DNA of 12,216 nt from assembly GCA_023248785.1 (NCBI GenBank), contig JAHFDX010000049.1:1-12216 (forward strand). The letters run 5' to 3'. Position 1 is the stretch's first letter. Each line of letters starts with the position of its first letter. This document shows positions 1 through 7,184 of the stretch, piece after piece. Source of the stretch: Myxococcales bacterium (GTDB taxonomy: Bacteria; Myxococcota_A; Polyangia; Polyangiales; Polyangiaceae). The notes under the pieces are model-generated. The model worked only from the letters and a program-made list of their open reading frames with translations, was not told where the DNA came from and did not search any database. Both the position numbers and the translations under genes were made by a program.

Positions 1-402
1 CGATGTTTTCTGTGCAGCAATTCGGCCTACGGAGGCCGCTTGCAAACGATACCCGCACGAACCGCAAAACAGGTTCGACGGATTGTTTGCGTGCTCGCAT
101 TGCGGGCACTTCACTTGGCCGCCCCCCCCCACAGCTGCAGCGGGGGGTTCAGTCGGGGAAGACATCACGGACGCCGCACCTTCGGCGATCTGGGGTGCTG
201 CCCTCGTTGCGACTTCAGAGTTCGCGGGTGGCGAACTACCGCCAAGAGGACGAGGCGGATTGGAGATAGCCTTGATGCCGTGTGGCGGCGTGCGAGGTGC
301 AAATGGTTTCGGTGCCGCATCGCGCGGCAACTCCGATCCGCAGCCAAGGCAGAATTTGTAATGGTCTTGGTTCTCTTTTGCGCACTTCGAACAGATGATC
401 AC
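1..402 (-). CDS. Double zinc-ribbon protein, N-terminal part (probably an FHA-domain protein)
   Basis: The reverse strand is open from a GTG at 402 to the window edge, giving 134 residues without a stop; the rest lies to the left. The start is supported by a strong Shine-Dalgarno GGAGG at 414-410, seven bases upstream. Residues 1-26 form a zinc ribbon (C4-x2-C7, C18-x2-C21-G) containing KENQDHYKFCLGCGSELPRD. A second ribbon follows at 99-117 (C99-x2-C102, C113-x2-C116-G). Between them is a low-complexity Pro/Ala/Ser/Gly linker. Known family context: in myxobacteria this N-terminal layout commonly precedes an FHA phosphothreonine-binding domain, so a cytoplasmic signalling adaptor is likely, but no FHA sequence is inside the window. 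The linker is encoded by a run of nine G, a possible slippage site. The gene diverges from the cyclophilin gene. Coding status is near certain; the FHA assignment is inference. Confidence 0.85.
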   Translation of the reverse strand, partial: MIICSKCAKENQDHYKFCLGCGSELPRDAAPKPFAPRTPPHGIKAISNPPRPLGGSSPPANSEVATRAAPQIAEGAASVMSSPTEPPAAAVGGGGQVKCPQCEHANNPSNLFCGSCGYRLQAASVGRIAAQKTS

Positions 403-409
403 CGTGGGG

Positions 410-414
410 CCTCC
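410..414 (-). promoter_or_regulatory. Ribosome binding site for the zinc-ribbon gene
   Basis: GGAGG on the minus strand, seven bases before the GTG at 402. It is the clearest Shine-Dalgarno sequence in the window and decides the start of a gene whose other end is cut off. Confidence 0.7.
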
Positions 415-438
415 GCCTATGCAAAGCGAGCTGATAAA

Positions 439-466
439 GGTATCGAGCTTTCAGAAACGCGGTCAA
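439..466 (-). promoter_or_regulatory. Possible sigma-70 promoter for the zinc-ribbon gene
   Basis: On the minus strand TTGACC (466-461, five of six consensus) is followed after 16 bases by GATACC (444-439, three of six). This sits about 40 bases upstream of the GTG start in the 158-base divergent spacer shared with the cyclophilin gene. The -10 element is poor, so this is only a candidate. I see no convincing promoter for the cyclophilin in the same spacer. Confidence 0.25.
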
Positions 467-560
467 TGCTTGGTATCACACCTATGCGAATCCTCTTGTG
501 CCCCGCATTCATTGAGGGCTAACTGCCGCCGTTCAGTGGTCAGCAAGCACAGAGGTCGTT

Positions 561-1136
561 ATGCCCAAAGCTATTTTTCCTTACATTCTGGCTCCCGGTT
601 CGGGGCAACTTTATGCGCGCTTTCATACATCGCTCGGAAATATCGTCATTCGGCTCGAAGAAGACCGTGCGCCCAAGACGGTGCGCAACTTTGTCGGCCT
701 TGCCATGGGCACCCAGCCCTTTCGCGATCCAAGCACGGGTGACGAAAAAACCGGAGTGCCTTATTACAATGGCACCATTTTTCACCGCGTAATTCCCGAC
801 TTTATGATCCAGGGAGGCGACCCTTTGGGCGTCGGTACCGGTGGTCCGGGGTATCGCTTCGAAGACGAGTTCCACCCGGAACTTCGCCACACAGGTCCAG
901 GCGTGCTTTCGATGGCCAATGCGGGTCCTGGCACGAATGGTTCGCAGTTTTTCATTACGGAGCGCGCCACGCCCCATCTCGACAACCGGCACACCGTGTT
1001 TGGAATCGCCGTGGCGGGGACTGATCTTATCAACAAGATTACCCGCGCACCGCGAGGTCGAAACGACAAGCCGTCGCAAGATGTGGTGCTGGAAACGGTT
1101 GAAGTCTTCCGAAGCGAGACGGTGCCAACGGAGTAA
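561..1136 (+). CDS. Peptidyl-prolyl cis-trans isomerase, cyclophilin type
   Basis: This is a 191-residue cyclophilin (EC 5.2.1.8), which speeds cis-trans isomerisation of X-Pro bonds during protein folding. Visible hallmarks are the catalytic block NGTIFHRVIPDFMIQGGD (about residues 70-87; R76 the catalytic Arg, with F81 and Q84 in the active site), the following glycine-rich GTGGPGYRFEDE, then GTNGSQFFIT and DNRHTVFG. A short insert around residues 52-69 (FRDPSTGDEKTG) is common in bacterial single-domain members. There is no signal peptide, so it should be cytoplasmic. The position usually held by the cyclosporin-contact Trp/Phe is His (ATPHLDNRH), which suggests weak cyclosporin binding. 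AGAGG five bases before the ATG supports the start. It appears monocistronic. It could be named ppiA or ppiB by homology, but the sequence does not decide which. Confidence 0.95.
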   Translation: MPKAIFPYILAPGSGQLYARFHTSLGNIVIRLEEDRAPKTVRNFVGLAMGTQPFRDPSTGDEKTGVPYYNGTIFHRVIPDFMIQGGDPLGVGTGGPGYRFEDEFHPELRHTGPGVLSMANAGPGTNGSQFFITERATPHLDNRHTVFGIAVAGTDLINKITRAPRGRNDKPSQDVVLETVEVFRSETVPTE

Positions 1137-1185
1137 CCAGCGAATTCCTAATTTAGTCTGAGTCCACGCGAGATCATACCAGACT

Positions 1186-1196
1186 CCGAAGGACCC
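1186..1196 (-). repeat. REP-like motif, inverted copy upstream of the GIY-YIG remnant
   Basis: The minus strand reads GGGTCCTTCGG, an exact 11-base match, in opposite orientation, to the start of the element at 1540. Just beside it is a loose stem: AGTCTG at 1155-1160 pairs with CAGACT at 1180-1185. There is no T tract, so it is not a clear terminator for the cyclophilin gene. Confidence 0.45.
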
Positions 1197-1220
1197 GCCC
1201 AGGGCCCGCGCATCATCCAA

Positions 1221-1568
1221 CATGTCATCGCGAACGTGCGCGGGCGGTGCCCCGTCCTGTACACCGGCGTGACCAACGACCTGGTCCGTCGTCTCGCGGA
1301 AATTGAATTTGTCGAGGGGGACTTACGGGGCGGTCCCATGTCACAACGCTCGTGCATGTCGAGCCCACGAGTGACGTTCGTGCAGCCATTGCCCTTGAGA
1401 AACAGATCAAGGGATGGACTCGTGCAAGGAAGATCGCTCTCATCGAGGCCGGAAATCCGACGTGGCGAGATCTGCACCCTGAGCGACCGGACGGAGCGAA
1501 GGGTCTCCGTGATCTGAAGGCAGCAAGCGTTACGGCGGGGGGTCCTTCGGCTTCGCCTCAGGATGACA
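1221..1568 (+). pseudogene. Decayed GIY-YIG endonuclease gene (UvrC/URI-type, single domain)
   Basis: Two pieces of a small GIY-YIG nuclease lie in different frames. The first (from about 1221) reads NVRGRCPVLYTGVTNDLVRRLAE, which keeps the family's LYTGVTNDLVRR block, but the preceding GIY strand (usually YVYI) is reduced to HVI. Near 1295-1335 the frame is lost and the middle of the domain (the usual EHR...GFT.RY) is gone. The second piece, entered around 1335 in the other frame, reads TTLVHVEPTSDVRAAIALEKQIKGWTR and then RKIALIEAGNPTWRDLHPE, the typical C-terminal half with the catalytic-region Glu in AALEKQIKGW style. It runs on into GGPSASPQDDR, encoded by the REP-like element at 1540-1568. 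There is no usable start or continuous frame, so this is a pseudogene unless the window has sequencing errors. Intact relatives are about 90-100 residues. Confidence 0.8.
1540..1568 (+). repeat. REP-like palindromic element at the end of the GIY-YIG remnant
   Basis: The element starts GGGTCCTTCGGCTTCG and ends CCTCAGGATGACAG. TCCT pairs with AGGA and GGC with GCC, giving an imperfect hairpin with a two-base internal mismatch and a small loop. It encodes the GGPSASPQDDR tail of the remnant. An 11-base inverted copy lies at 1196-1186, on the other side of the remnant. The element also contains the stop codon of the CHAD gene coming from the other strand (1558-1560). From memory, this hairpin type recurs near small GIY-YIG genes in several phyla; genome-wide copy number cannot be seen here. 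Confidence 0.55.
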
Positions 1569-2397
1569 GAGGAGGAAGCACGCGAGGTCTCATTTCACTT
1601 TCATATTTCTCCACCGCGTGCGCGCGCGCGTCGGCGAGCAAACGAAGCACGCGGCGTTTCACTGTGTGCGGAAGTGAGCGCGCGCGACCGATAGAGATGT
1701 GCGCGACGTCCAAATCGTGGATTTCGCCGAGTCGCTTCTGAAACGTTGCGGCCGGTTTCGCAAGCGCGGACAGATCGATCGGCAAAACCGGCGCTAAGAT
1801 CTCCGCGGCGTAACGCAAGTTTTTATACGCAATGCGAAGCTCGTGAAGGCCACAGGTATCGTCGGTTTTCGCGTTGCGCCATTCATCCACACGCGTTCGC
1901 GCAGCCTCAACGCACTCGATCGCAAACGTAGGCAAGTCGCGATCGCGCTTCGGTTCGCACGGCAGAAGGATGAGCGCTTCCAAGAGTTGAATGCTGCGAT
2001 CGAGCACACCCGTTCGTAGATGTGAAAGAACGCGACGGCGTAAGGCGCCTTGACGGGTTTGCCGTTGCTTGCACCACTGCGCAAACACATTGCTGTTAAA
2101 CTTTAATCCCGCCAAGGTCTGGAGGAACACCTCTTCATCGCGAAGTACGCTTGAGGAGCGATGAATCGCTGTAAATCCCTTGCGAACATGATCCGCCCAA
2201 TATCGTCCGTACGGTTTACGTGCGAGACGAAGGACTACGCGCATGCGCCTTATGGCGACGCGCATGTCGTGAACGGCCTCGTCGTCGAGGCGGGCATAGA
2301 CACGTGGCAGCGTGGCTTGCAAAGCAGCCTCCAGGGCGCGGAGCTCCGGGCCCAAGAACGATGAAATCGTTGGCCGCTCTAGATTTACGCTCTCCAT
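1558..2397 (-). CDS. CHAD domain protein
   Basis: This 279-residue protein consists essentially of one CHAD domain (conserved histidine alpha-helical domain). CHAD proteins bind inorganic polyphosphate through two basic helical bundles. Both half repeats are visible: AVHDMRVAIRRMRVVLR at residues 42-57 (H43, R46, R50, R51) and GLHELRIAYKNLRYAAE at 183-199 (H185, R188, K192, R195, Y196), followed by LGEIHDLDV at 223-231. There is no CYTH triphosphatase domain, signal peptide or membrane segment. Its ATG (2397) lies inside the end of the RNase J gene, overlapping by 13 bases in another frame, so the two are probably translationally coupled. No good ribosome binding site is seen, which fits reinitiation. 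The final codons (PRVLPPLSS) come from the antisense of the REP-like element, so the native C-terminus may have been replaced. Confidence 0.92.
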   Translation of the reverse strand: MESVNLERPTISSFLGPELRALEAALQATLPRVYARLDDEAVHDMRVAIRRMRVVLRLARKPYGRYWADHVRKGFTAIHRSSSVLRDEEVFLQTLAGLKFNSNVFAQWCKQRQTRQGALRRRVLSHLRTGVLDRSIQLLEALILLPCEPKRDRDLPTFAIECVEAARTRVDEWRNAKTDDTCGLHELRIAYKNLRYAAEILAPVLPIDLSALAKPAATFQKRLGEIHDLDVAHISIGRARSLPHTVKRRVLRLLADARAHAVEKYESEMRPRVLPPLSS

Positions 2398-4025
2398 AGG
2401 CGCACAACTGCTTCCGGTTTGTAACCAAGCTGGCGTTGGGCGGCACGTCGCGTGGCTTGGCGGACGATGTCGTGCACATACGCGTCTTGTCGCAAGCTGT
2501 CGGGAAGCACACGCATGCTGCCTTCAATCTCGCGTGCAATGCTCTCGCGCAGGGCAGCGGCTTCGGCGTCGATGGCCACGCCACGCATGATCACGTCGGC
2601 CGGTCCGAGCCAATTGTAGAAGGCGTCGATTCGACCGACGACGAAGAGGATCCCCTCACTTGCGAGTTTTTCGCGTTCAAAGAGAGCAGCTTCGGGCACC
2701 TCGTGTTGCGCAATGTAGTAGCGCTTTCCGCTCGGAATGGGCGCAAGGTTCTCGAACCCGGATTCAGCCAGCGTGACGGCTTGACCATTTTCGATCACGG
2801 TTGTGTGCAAAACGCCCATCGTTTGGGCAAGCGCTGCGTGTTTGCGCAAGTGATGTAGGGTGCCGTGAAGTGGAATGAAGGCGCGTGGGCGCACGAGCTT
2901 CAGCATCGTGCGTTGCTCCGGTTGACCTGCGTGCCCGCTGACGTGAACACCGCGATCGGTGAGCCATGTATGAACGAGAACGTTCTTTCGTAGGAATTTT
3001 CCAAGAAGGCGAAAGACGGGAGGTTCGTTGCCCGGGATGATGCGTGCCGACAAGATGAGCGTGTCGCCCTCATTCACTTTGAACGAGGGGTGTTCATCAT
3101 GGGCAAGGCGAGAAAGTGCCGCGCGCGCCTCGGCTTGCGTGCCACTTGCAATCGCAAGAATGCGGTTTCGACCCAGTGTGTCGATTGCTTCGGCCGGCCA
3201 AACGAGATCGCTCGGCCATTGTAAATATCCCGACGCCCTTCCCACCCGCGCATGGGTTTGAACGCTCCGACCGAGCAAAATGAGTTTGCGGTGGGTCTTC
3301 TTTGCAATGTCACCGAGCAGATGCAACCGATGCACATTCGAAGCGAACATGGCGACGACGACGGCACCCTCAGCTTGTTCGATAAGCGCTTCGAGGGCTT
3401 CGCCTACGGTGCGTTCACTCCCTGCAGCATGCAACGTGTCGATGTTCGTTGAATCGGAGAGGAGAAGGCTCACACCTTCGTCGCCGAGCTCACGAAAGCG
3501 CGCTTCGTCAAAGAGTTCGCCATCGGGTGGGTCGGGATCGCATTTGAAATCGCCCGTGTGCACGACGGTTCCGATGTCGGTCTGAATAGCAAGTGCGACG
3601 GCATCGGCGATGGAATGTGTCACCCGAATGGGCTCGACCCGAAAGCTTCCTAGCTGGGTGGGCACGCGCGGCGCAAATTCGATGAAGTTCGAAAAGCCAA
3701 GCACTTCATGGTCGGTTTTTCGTTCATCGAGGAGTCCAAGCGTATAGCGCGTGCCCCAAACGGGTACGTCGAAGCGTTGTAAAAAATAGGGAAGCGCGCC
3801 GATGTGATCTTCGTGTCCGTGCGTAAGAACGACGCCTACGAGATTTCCCTCGTACGCATCAAGGGCATCAAATTTCGGCGTGACAACGTCTACACCCAAG
3901 TTTCGCGAATCGAACGTAACGCCGCAATCGATGACAAGCGCTTCATCTCGTTGCTCAAGCACGAGGCAATTCATTCCGATTTCGCCAAGGCCGCCAAGGG
4001 CCATGACGCGAAGCCGTGCGCTCAT
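2385..4025 (-). CDS. rnj: Ribonuclease J
   Basis: This 546-residue metallo-beta-lactamase/beta-CASP nuclease acts on 5'-monophosphorylated RNA as a 5'-to-3' exonuclease and endonuclease in mRNA decay and rRNA maturation. The N-terminal GGLGEIGMNC is typical. Metal ligands are visible as THGHEDHIG (H69, H71, D73, H74), RVTHSIAD (H137), HTGDF (D159), and PLHG (H387). SDSTN at 190-194 follows, and the beta-CASP region spans about residues 220-345. The RNA 5'-phosphate pocket motif HVSGHAGQPEQ is at 361-371. The C-terminal domain (about 455-546) is retained, and the length matches RNase J1 (about 555). It is soluble. It diverges from the ArsA-like ATPase gene with 62 bases between the preferred starts and overlaps the CHAD gene at its 3' end. 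Whether it best matches J1 or J2 cannot be told, but all catalytic residues are present, so it should be active. Confidence 0.96.
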   Translation of the reverse strand: MSARLRVMALGGLGEIGMNCLVLEQRDEALVIDCGVTFDSRNLGVDVVTPKFDALDAYEGNLVGVVLTHGHEDHIGALPYFLQRFDVPVWGTRYTLGLLDERKTDHEVLGFSNFIEFAPRVPTQLGSFRVEPIRVTHSIADAVALAIQTDIGTVVHTGDFKCDPDPPDGELFDEARFRELGDEGVSLLLSDSTNIDTLHAAGSERTVGEALEALIEQAEGAVVVAMFASNVHRLHLLGDIAKKTHRKLILLGRSVQTHARVGRASGYLQWPSDLVWPAEAIDTLGRNRILAIASGTQAEARAALSRLAHDEHPSFKVNEGDTLILSARIIPGNEPPVFRLLGKFLRKNVLVHTWLTDRGVHVSGHAGQPEQRTMLKLVRPRAFIPLHGTLHHLRKHAALAQTMGVLHTTVIENGQAVTLAESGFENLAPIPSGKRYYIAQHEVPEAALFEREKLASEGILFVVGRIDAFYNWLGPADVIMRGVAIDAEAAALRESIAREIEGSMRVLPDSLRQDAYVHDIVRQATRRAAQRQLGYKPEAVVRLWRA

Positions 4026-4087
4026 TGGCGTCCACGCTTACCATTGCGCCTTTGCATTTGCGACCTGCGCGGCGTATCCAGCCAGAG

Positions 4088-5005
4088 GTGTCTTCGCTTT
4101 TCGACAAGCGCCTCGTGTTTGTGACGGGAAAAGGAGGCGTAGGAAAATCGACCGTTTGCGCGGCCCTTGCGATGCGTCTTGCCTCGCAGGGTAAGCAGGT
4201 TCTCGTTTGCATGTGCAACGCGAAAGAGCGCATGAGCGTCATGCTCGGGTCGGGTCCGATTGGCTCAAACATTACCCCAGCACGCCCGAATTTATTCGCT
4301 GTGAACATTGATCCTGATTCAGCGCTCGATGAGTTCGCACGGAGCGTTTTGAAGAGCCGAACCATCGCGCGAACCATCGACAGCAAGTACGTCCGCGGTT
4401 TTTTGCGCGCGGTGCCAGGGATGCCGGAATGGACCATGCTTGGAAAGGCGTGGTGGCATACGACCGAGAAATTGAACGATCTGAATTACAAATACGACAC
4501 GGTGATCTTCGATGCACCGGCCACCGGCCATGGCCTCGACATGCTGCGTGTGCCGCAGGTGATTGCAGACGTCGCGCCTCCGGGTTTGCTGCGAAGGTTC
4601 GCTGACGATGCGCTCTCGCTTCTGCGCGATCCGGTGCGTACAGCCGTTGTGCTCGTTACGCTTCCTGAAGAGATGCCAACGCAGGAAACCATTGAGCTGT
4701 CGCAAGCATTGACCAACGAGCTTCGTCTGCCGATTGGTCGGGTGATTGTCAACTGCGTGCTTCCACCGCTGTTCTCGAAAGAGGAACGTGTGGTTTTGGA
4801 GGCTAGCACCCACATTGCCGCCACCGATGCCACTCACTCGGCAGTCGTGAGCGCGCGCGCGCGAGCAATTCGCGAACGCGTGCAAGGCGAGAGCCTTTTG
4901 CGCCTTGGGCGTGAGTTAACCGTTCAACCCTCGTACCTTCCTCTTTTGTTTGATGAGGCGGCCGAACCGAAGGCCATTGAGGCGCTTTCACAACGGTTAA
5001 TGTAG
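4088..5005 (+). CDS. ArsA/Get3-like P-loop ATPase
   Basis: This is a 305-residue ATPase of the ArsA (arsenite pump/tail-anchored protein targeting, SIMIBI class) family. It carries the deviant Walker A TGKGGVGKST at residues 13-22 with the signature intermonomer Lys (K15). The Walker B/switch II region YDTVIFDAPATGHGLDMLRVP at 136-156 matches the DTAPTGHTLR region of ArsA. VTLPEEMPTQET at 190-201 is typical of the bacterial ArsA-like subgroup. The usual switch I sequence STDPAHS is replaced by CMCNAKERMS (41-50). I prefer GTG 4088, giving MSSLFDKRLVFVTGKGGVG, over an upstream in-frame GTG at 4016 that would overlap the RNase J start and add an unconserved arginine-rich leader. There is no arsenic resistance gene or membrane partner nearby, so the client is unknown. 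It probably heads an operon with the Nudix and NtrC-type genes. The only nearby promoter-like sequence is weak (TTGCAT 4052 with TATCCA 4075). Confidence 0.9.
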   Translation: MSSLFDKRLVFVTGKGGVGKSTVCAALAMRLASQGKQVLVCMCNAKERMSVMLGSGPIGSNITPARPNLFAVNIDPDSALDEFARSVLKSRTIARTIDSKYVRGFLRAVPGMPEWTMLGKAWWHTTEKLNDLNYKYDTVIFDAPATGHGLDMLRVPQVIADVAPPGLLRRFADDALSLLRDPVRTAVVLVTLPEEMPTQETIELSQALTNELRLPIGRVIVNCVLPPLFSKEERVVLEASTHIAATDATHSAVVSARARAIRERVQGESLLRLGRELTVQPSYLPLLFDEAAEPKAIEALSQRLM

Positions 5006-5057
5006 ACAAAACACTATCTCTATTGCCGCCGGGGGAGGAGCGTCGGATCGTTCGTGT

Positions 5058-5741
5058 GTGAGCCACACGTACGACTACCCGAGGCCCGCCGTCACCGTCG
5101 ATTCGGTGATTTTTACGCTGACCAATGATGGTCTTGCGGTTCTTCTCATTAGGCGGAAAAAGGCACCCTTTCGTGGCAAGTGGGCACTTCCAGGCGGTTT
5201 TGTGGATCCGCATGAAACCCTCGAGCACGCCGCGGAACGTGAGCTTGAGGAGGAAACGGCGCTGTCGGGTGTGCACCTCGAGCAACTTCAGGCGTACGGC
5301 GACCCGGGTCGAGATCCCAGAGGGCACACGGTGAGCGTGGCCTTCACGGCGTTCGTTGTTGCAGAGGCACATGTGGTTCGCGCGGGGGACGATGCGACCC
5401 AAGCCGCGTGGGTGGCCCTTCGCGACGGCGACCGCGAAAATCTCGCGTTTGATCATGCGCGCATCATTGATGACGCCCGCGCGTGGCTTCGAAAACAGCT
5501 CGACGATCCGCGGCAATGTGCGCATTTTGAGCTCGTTCCACCGCGATTCACGCTTACCGAACTTCAGCGCGTCTACGAAGCGGTGTTTGAGCGCGCGATC
5601 GACAAGCGCAACTTTCGGGCGCGCCTCTTTGCGCTTGGCCTTGTTGAGCCTGTTTCAAGCGCGCACAGAACGGGAAGGCATCGTCCTGCTCAGCTTTATC
5701 GCTGGAAAACTCCGAGACGACCACCCAACCGCGCCGTTTGA
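5058..5741 (+). CDS. Nudix hydrolase with C-terminal NrtR-type winged helix
   Basis: In this 227-residue two-domain protein, residues 1-150 are a Nudix fold. It begins YDYPRPAVTVDSVIF and KWALPGGFVD, as in the ADP-ribose-binding NrtR/ADP-ribose pyrophosphatase group. The Nudix box (G47, E53, R61-E62, E65-E66) fits GX5EX7REUXEEXGU except for Ala at 68 in place of Gly, so metal-dependent hydrolysis of an ADP-ribose-like compound is plausible. Residues 155-217 are the winged helix of NrtR-like repressors (FTLTELQRVYEAVFE, DKRNFRARLFALGLVE, RPAQLYRWK). NrtR proteins control NAD synthesis or pentose use and respond to ADP-ribose. No NAD gene is adjacent, so the target is unknown. The start is GTG 5058; a purine-rich GGGGGAGGAG ends about 18 bases upstream, rather far. 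It follows the ATPase by 52 bases and precedes the response regulator by 17. Confidence 0.9.
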   Translation: MSHTYDYPRPAVTVDSVIFTLTNDGLAVLLIRRKKAPFRGKWALPGGFVDPHETLEHAAERELEEETALSGVHLEQLQAYGDPGRDPRGHTVSVAFTAFVVAEAHVVRAGDDATQAAWVALRDGDRENLAFDHARIIDDARAWLRKQLDDPRQCAHFELVPPRFTLTELQRVYEAVFERAIDKRNFRARLFALGLVEPVSSAHRTGRHRPAQLYRWKTPRRPPNRAV

Positions 5742-5758
5742 GGTACATTCCAGCGCGC

Positions 5759-7174
<1,416 letters not shown>

Positions 7175-7177
<3 letters not shown>

Positions 7178-7184
7178 AGCTCTA
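7175..7184. repeat. Palindrome TAGAGCTCTA spanning two convergent stop codons
   Basis: A perfect ten-base palindrome. Its first three bases are the TAG stop of the response regulator and its last three are the TAG stop, on the other strand, of the GT-C glycosyltransferase. The space between the two genes is only four bases (AGCT), so no ordinary intrinsic terminator fits there. Confidence 0.8.

Noticed and set aside
771..790. TGGCAC-like sequence resembling a sigma-54 promoter
   Set aside because: It is inside the cyclophilin coding region and lacks the TTGC element at the right distance; other TGGCAC matches fail the same way.
1155..1185. Possible terminator after the cyclophilin gene
   Set aside because: The six-base stem has a 19-base loop and no following T run, so it is too weak to call.
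540..1223. Long minus-strand open frame (227 codons) antisense to the cyclophilin gene
   Set aside because: It is the mirror of a well-conserved cyclophilin gene and shows no recognisable motif; long antisense frames are expected at this base composition.
4016..4087. Upstream GTG start for the ArsA-like ATPase
   Set aside because: It adds an arginine-rich, unconserved leader, overlaps the start of RNase J, and lies before the natural MSSLFDKRLVFVTGKGG beginning.
4848..4863. Alternating GC tract (also near 1619-1632), possible Z-DNA
   Set aside because: Both lie within coding sequence as Arg/Ala-rich codons; short alternating GC runs are expected at this composition.
4803..5525. Minus-strand open frame of 240 codons across the ATPase end and the Nudix gene
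   Set aside because: It covers two clear plus-strand genes and an intergenic gap and has no domain features.
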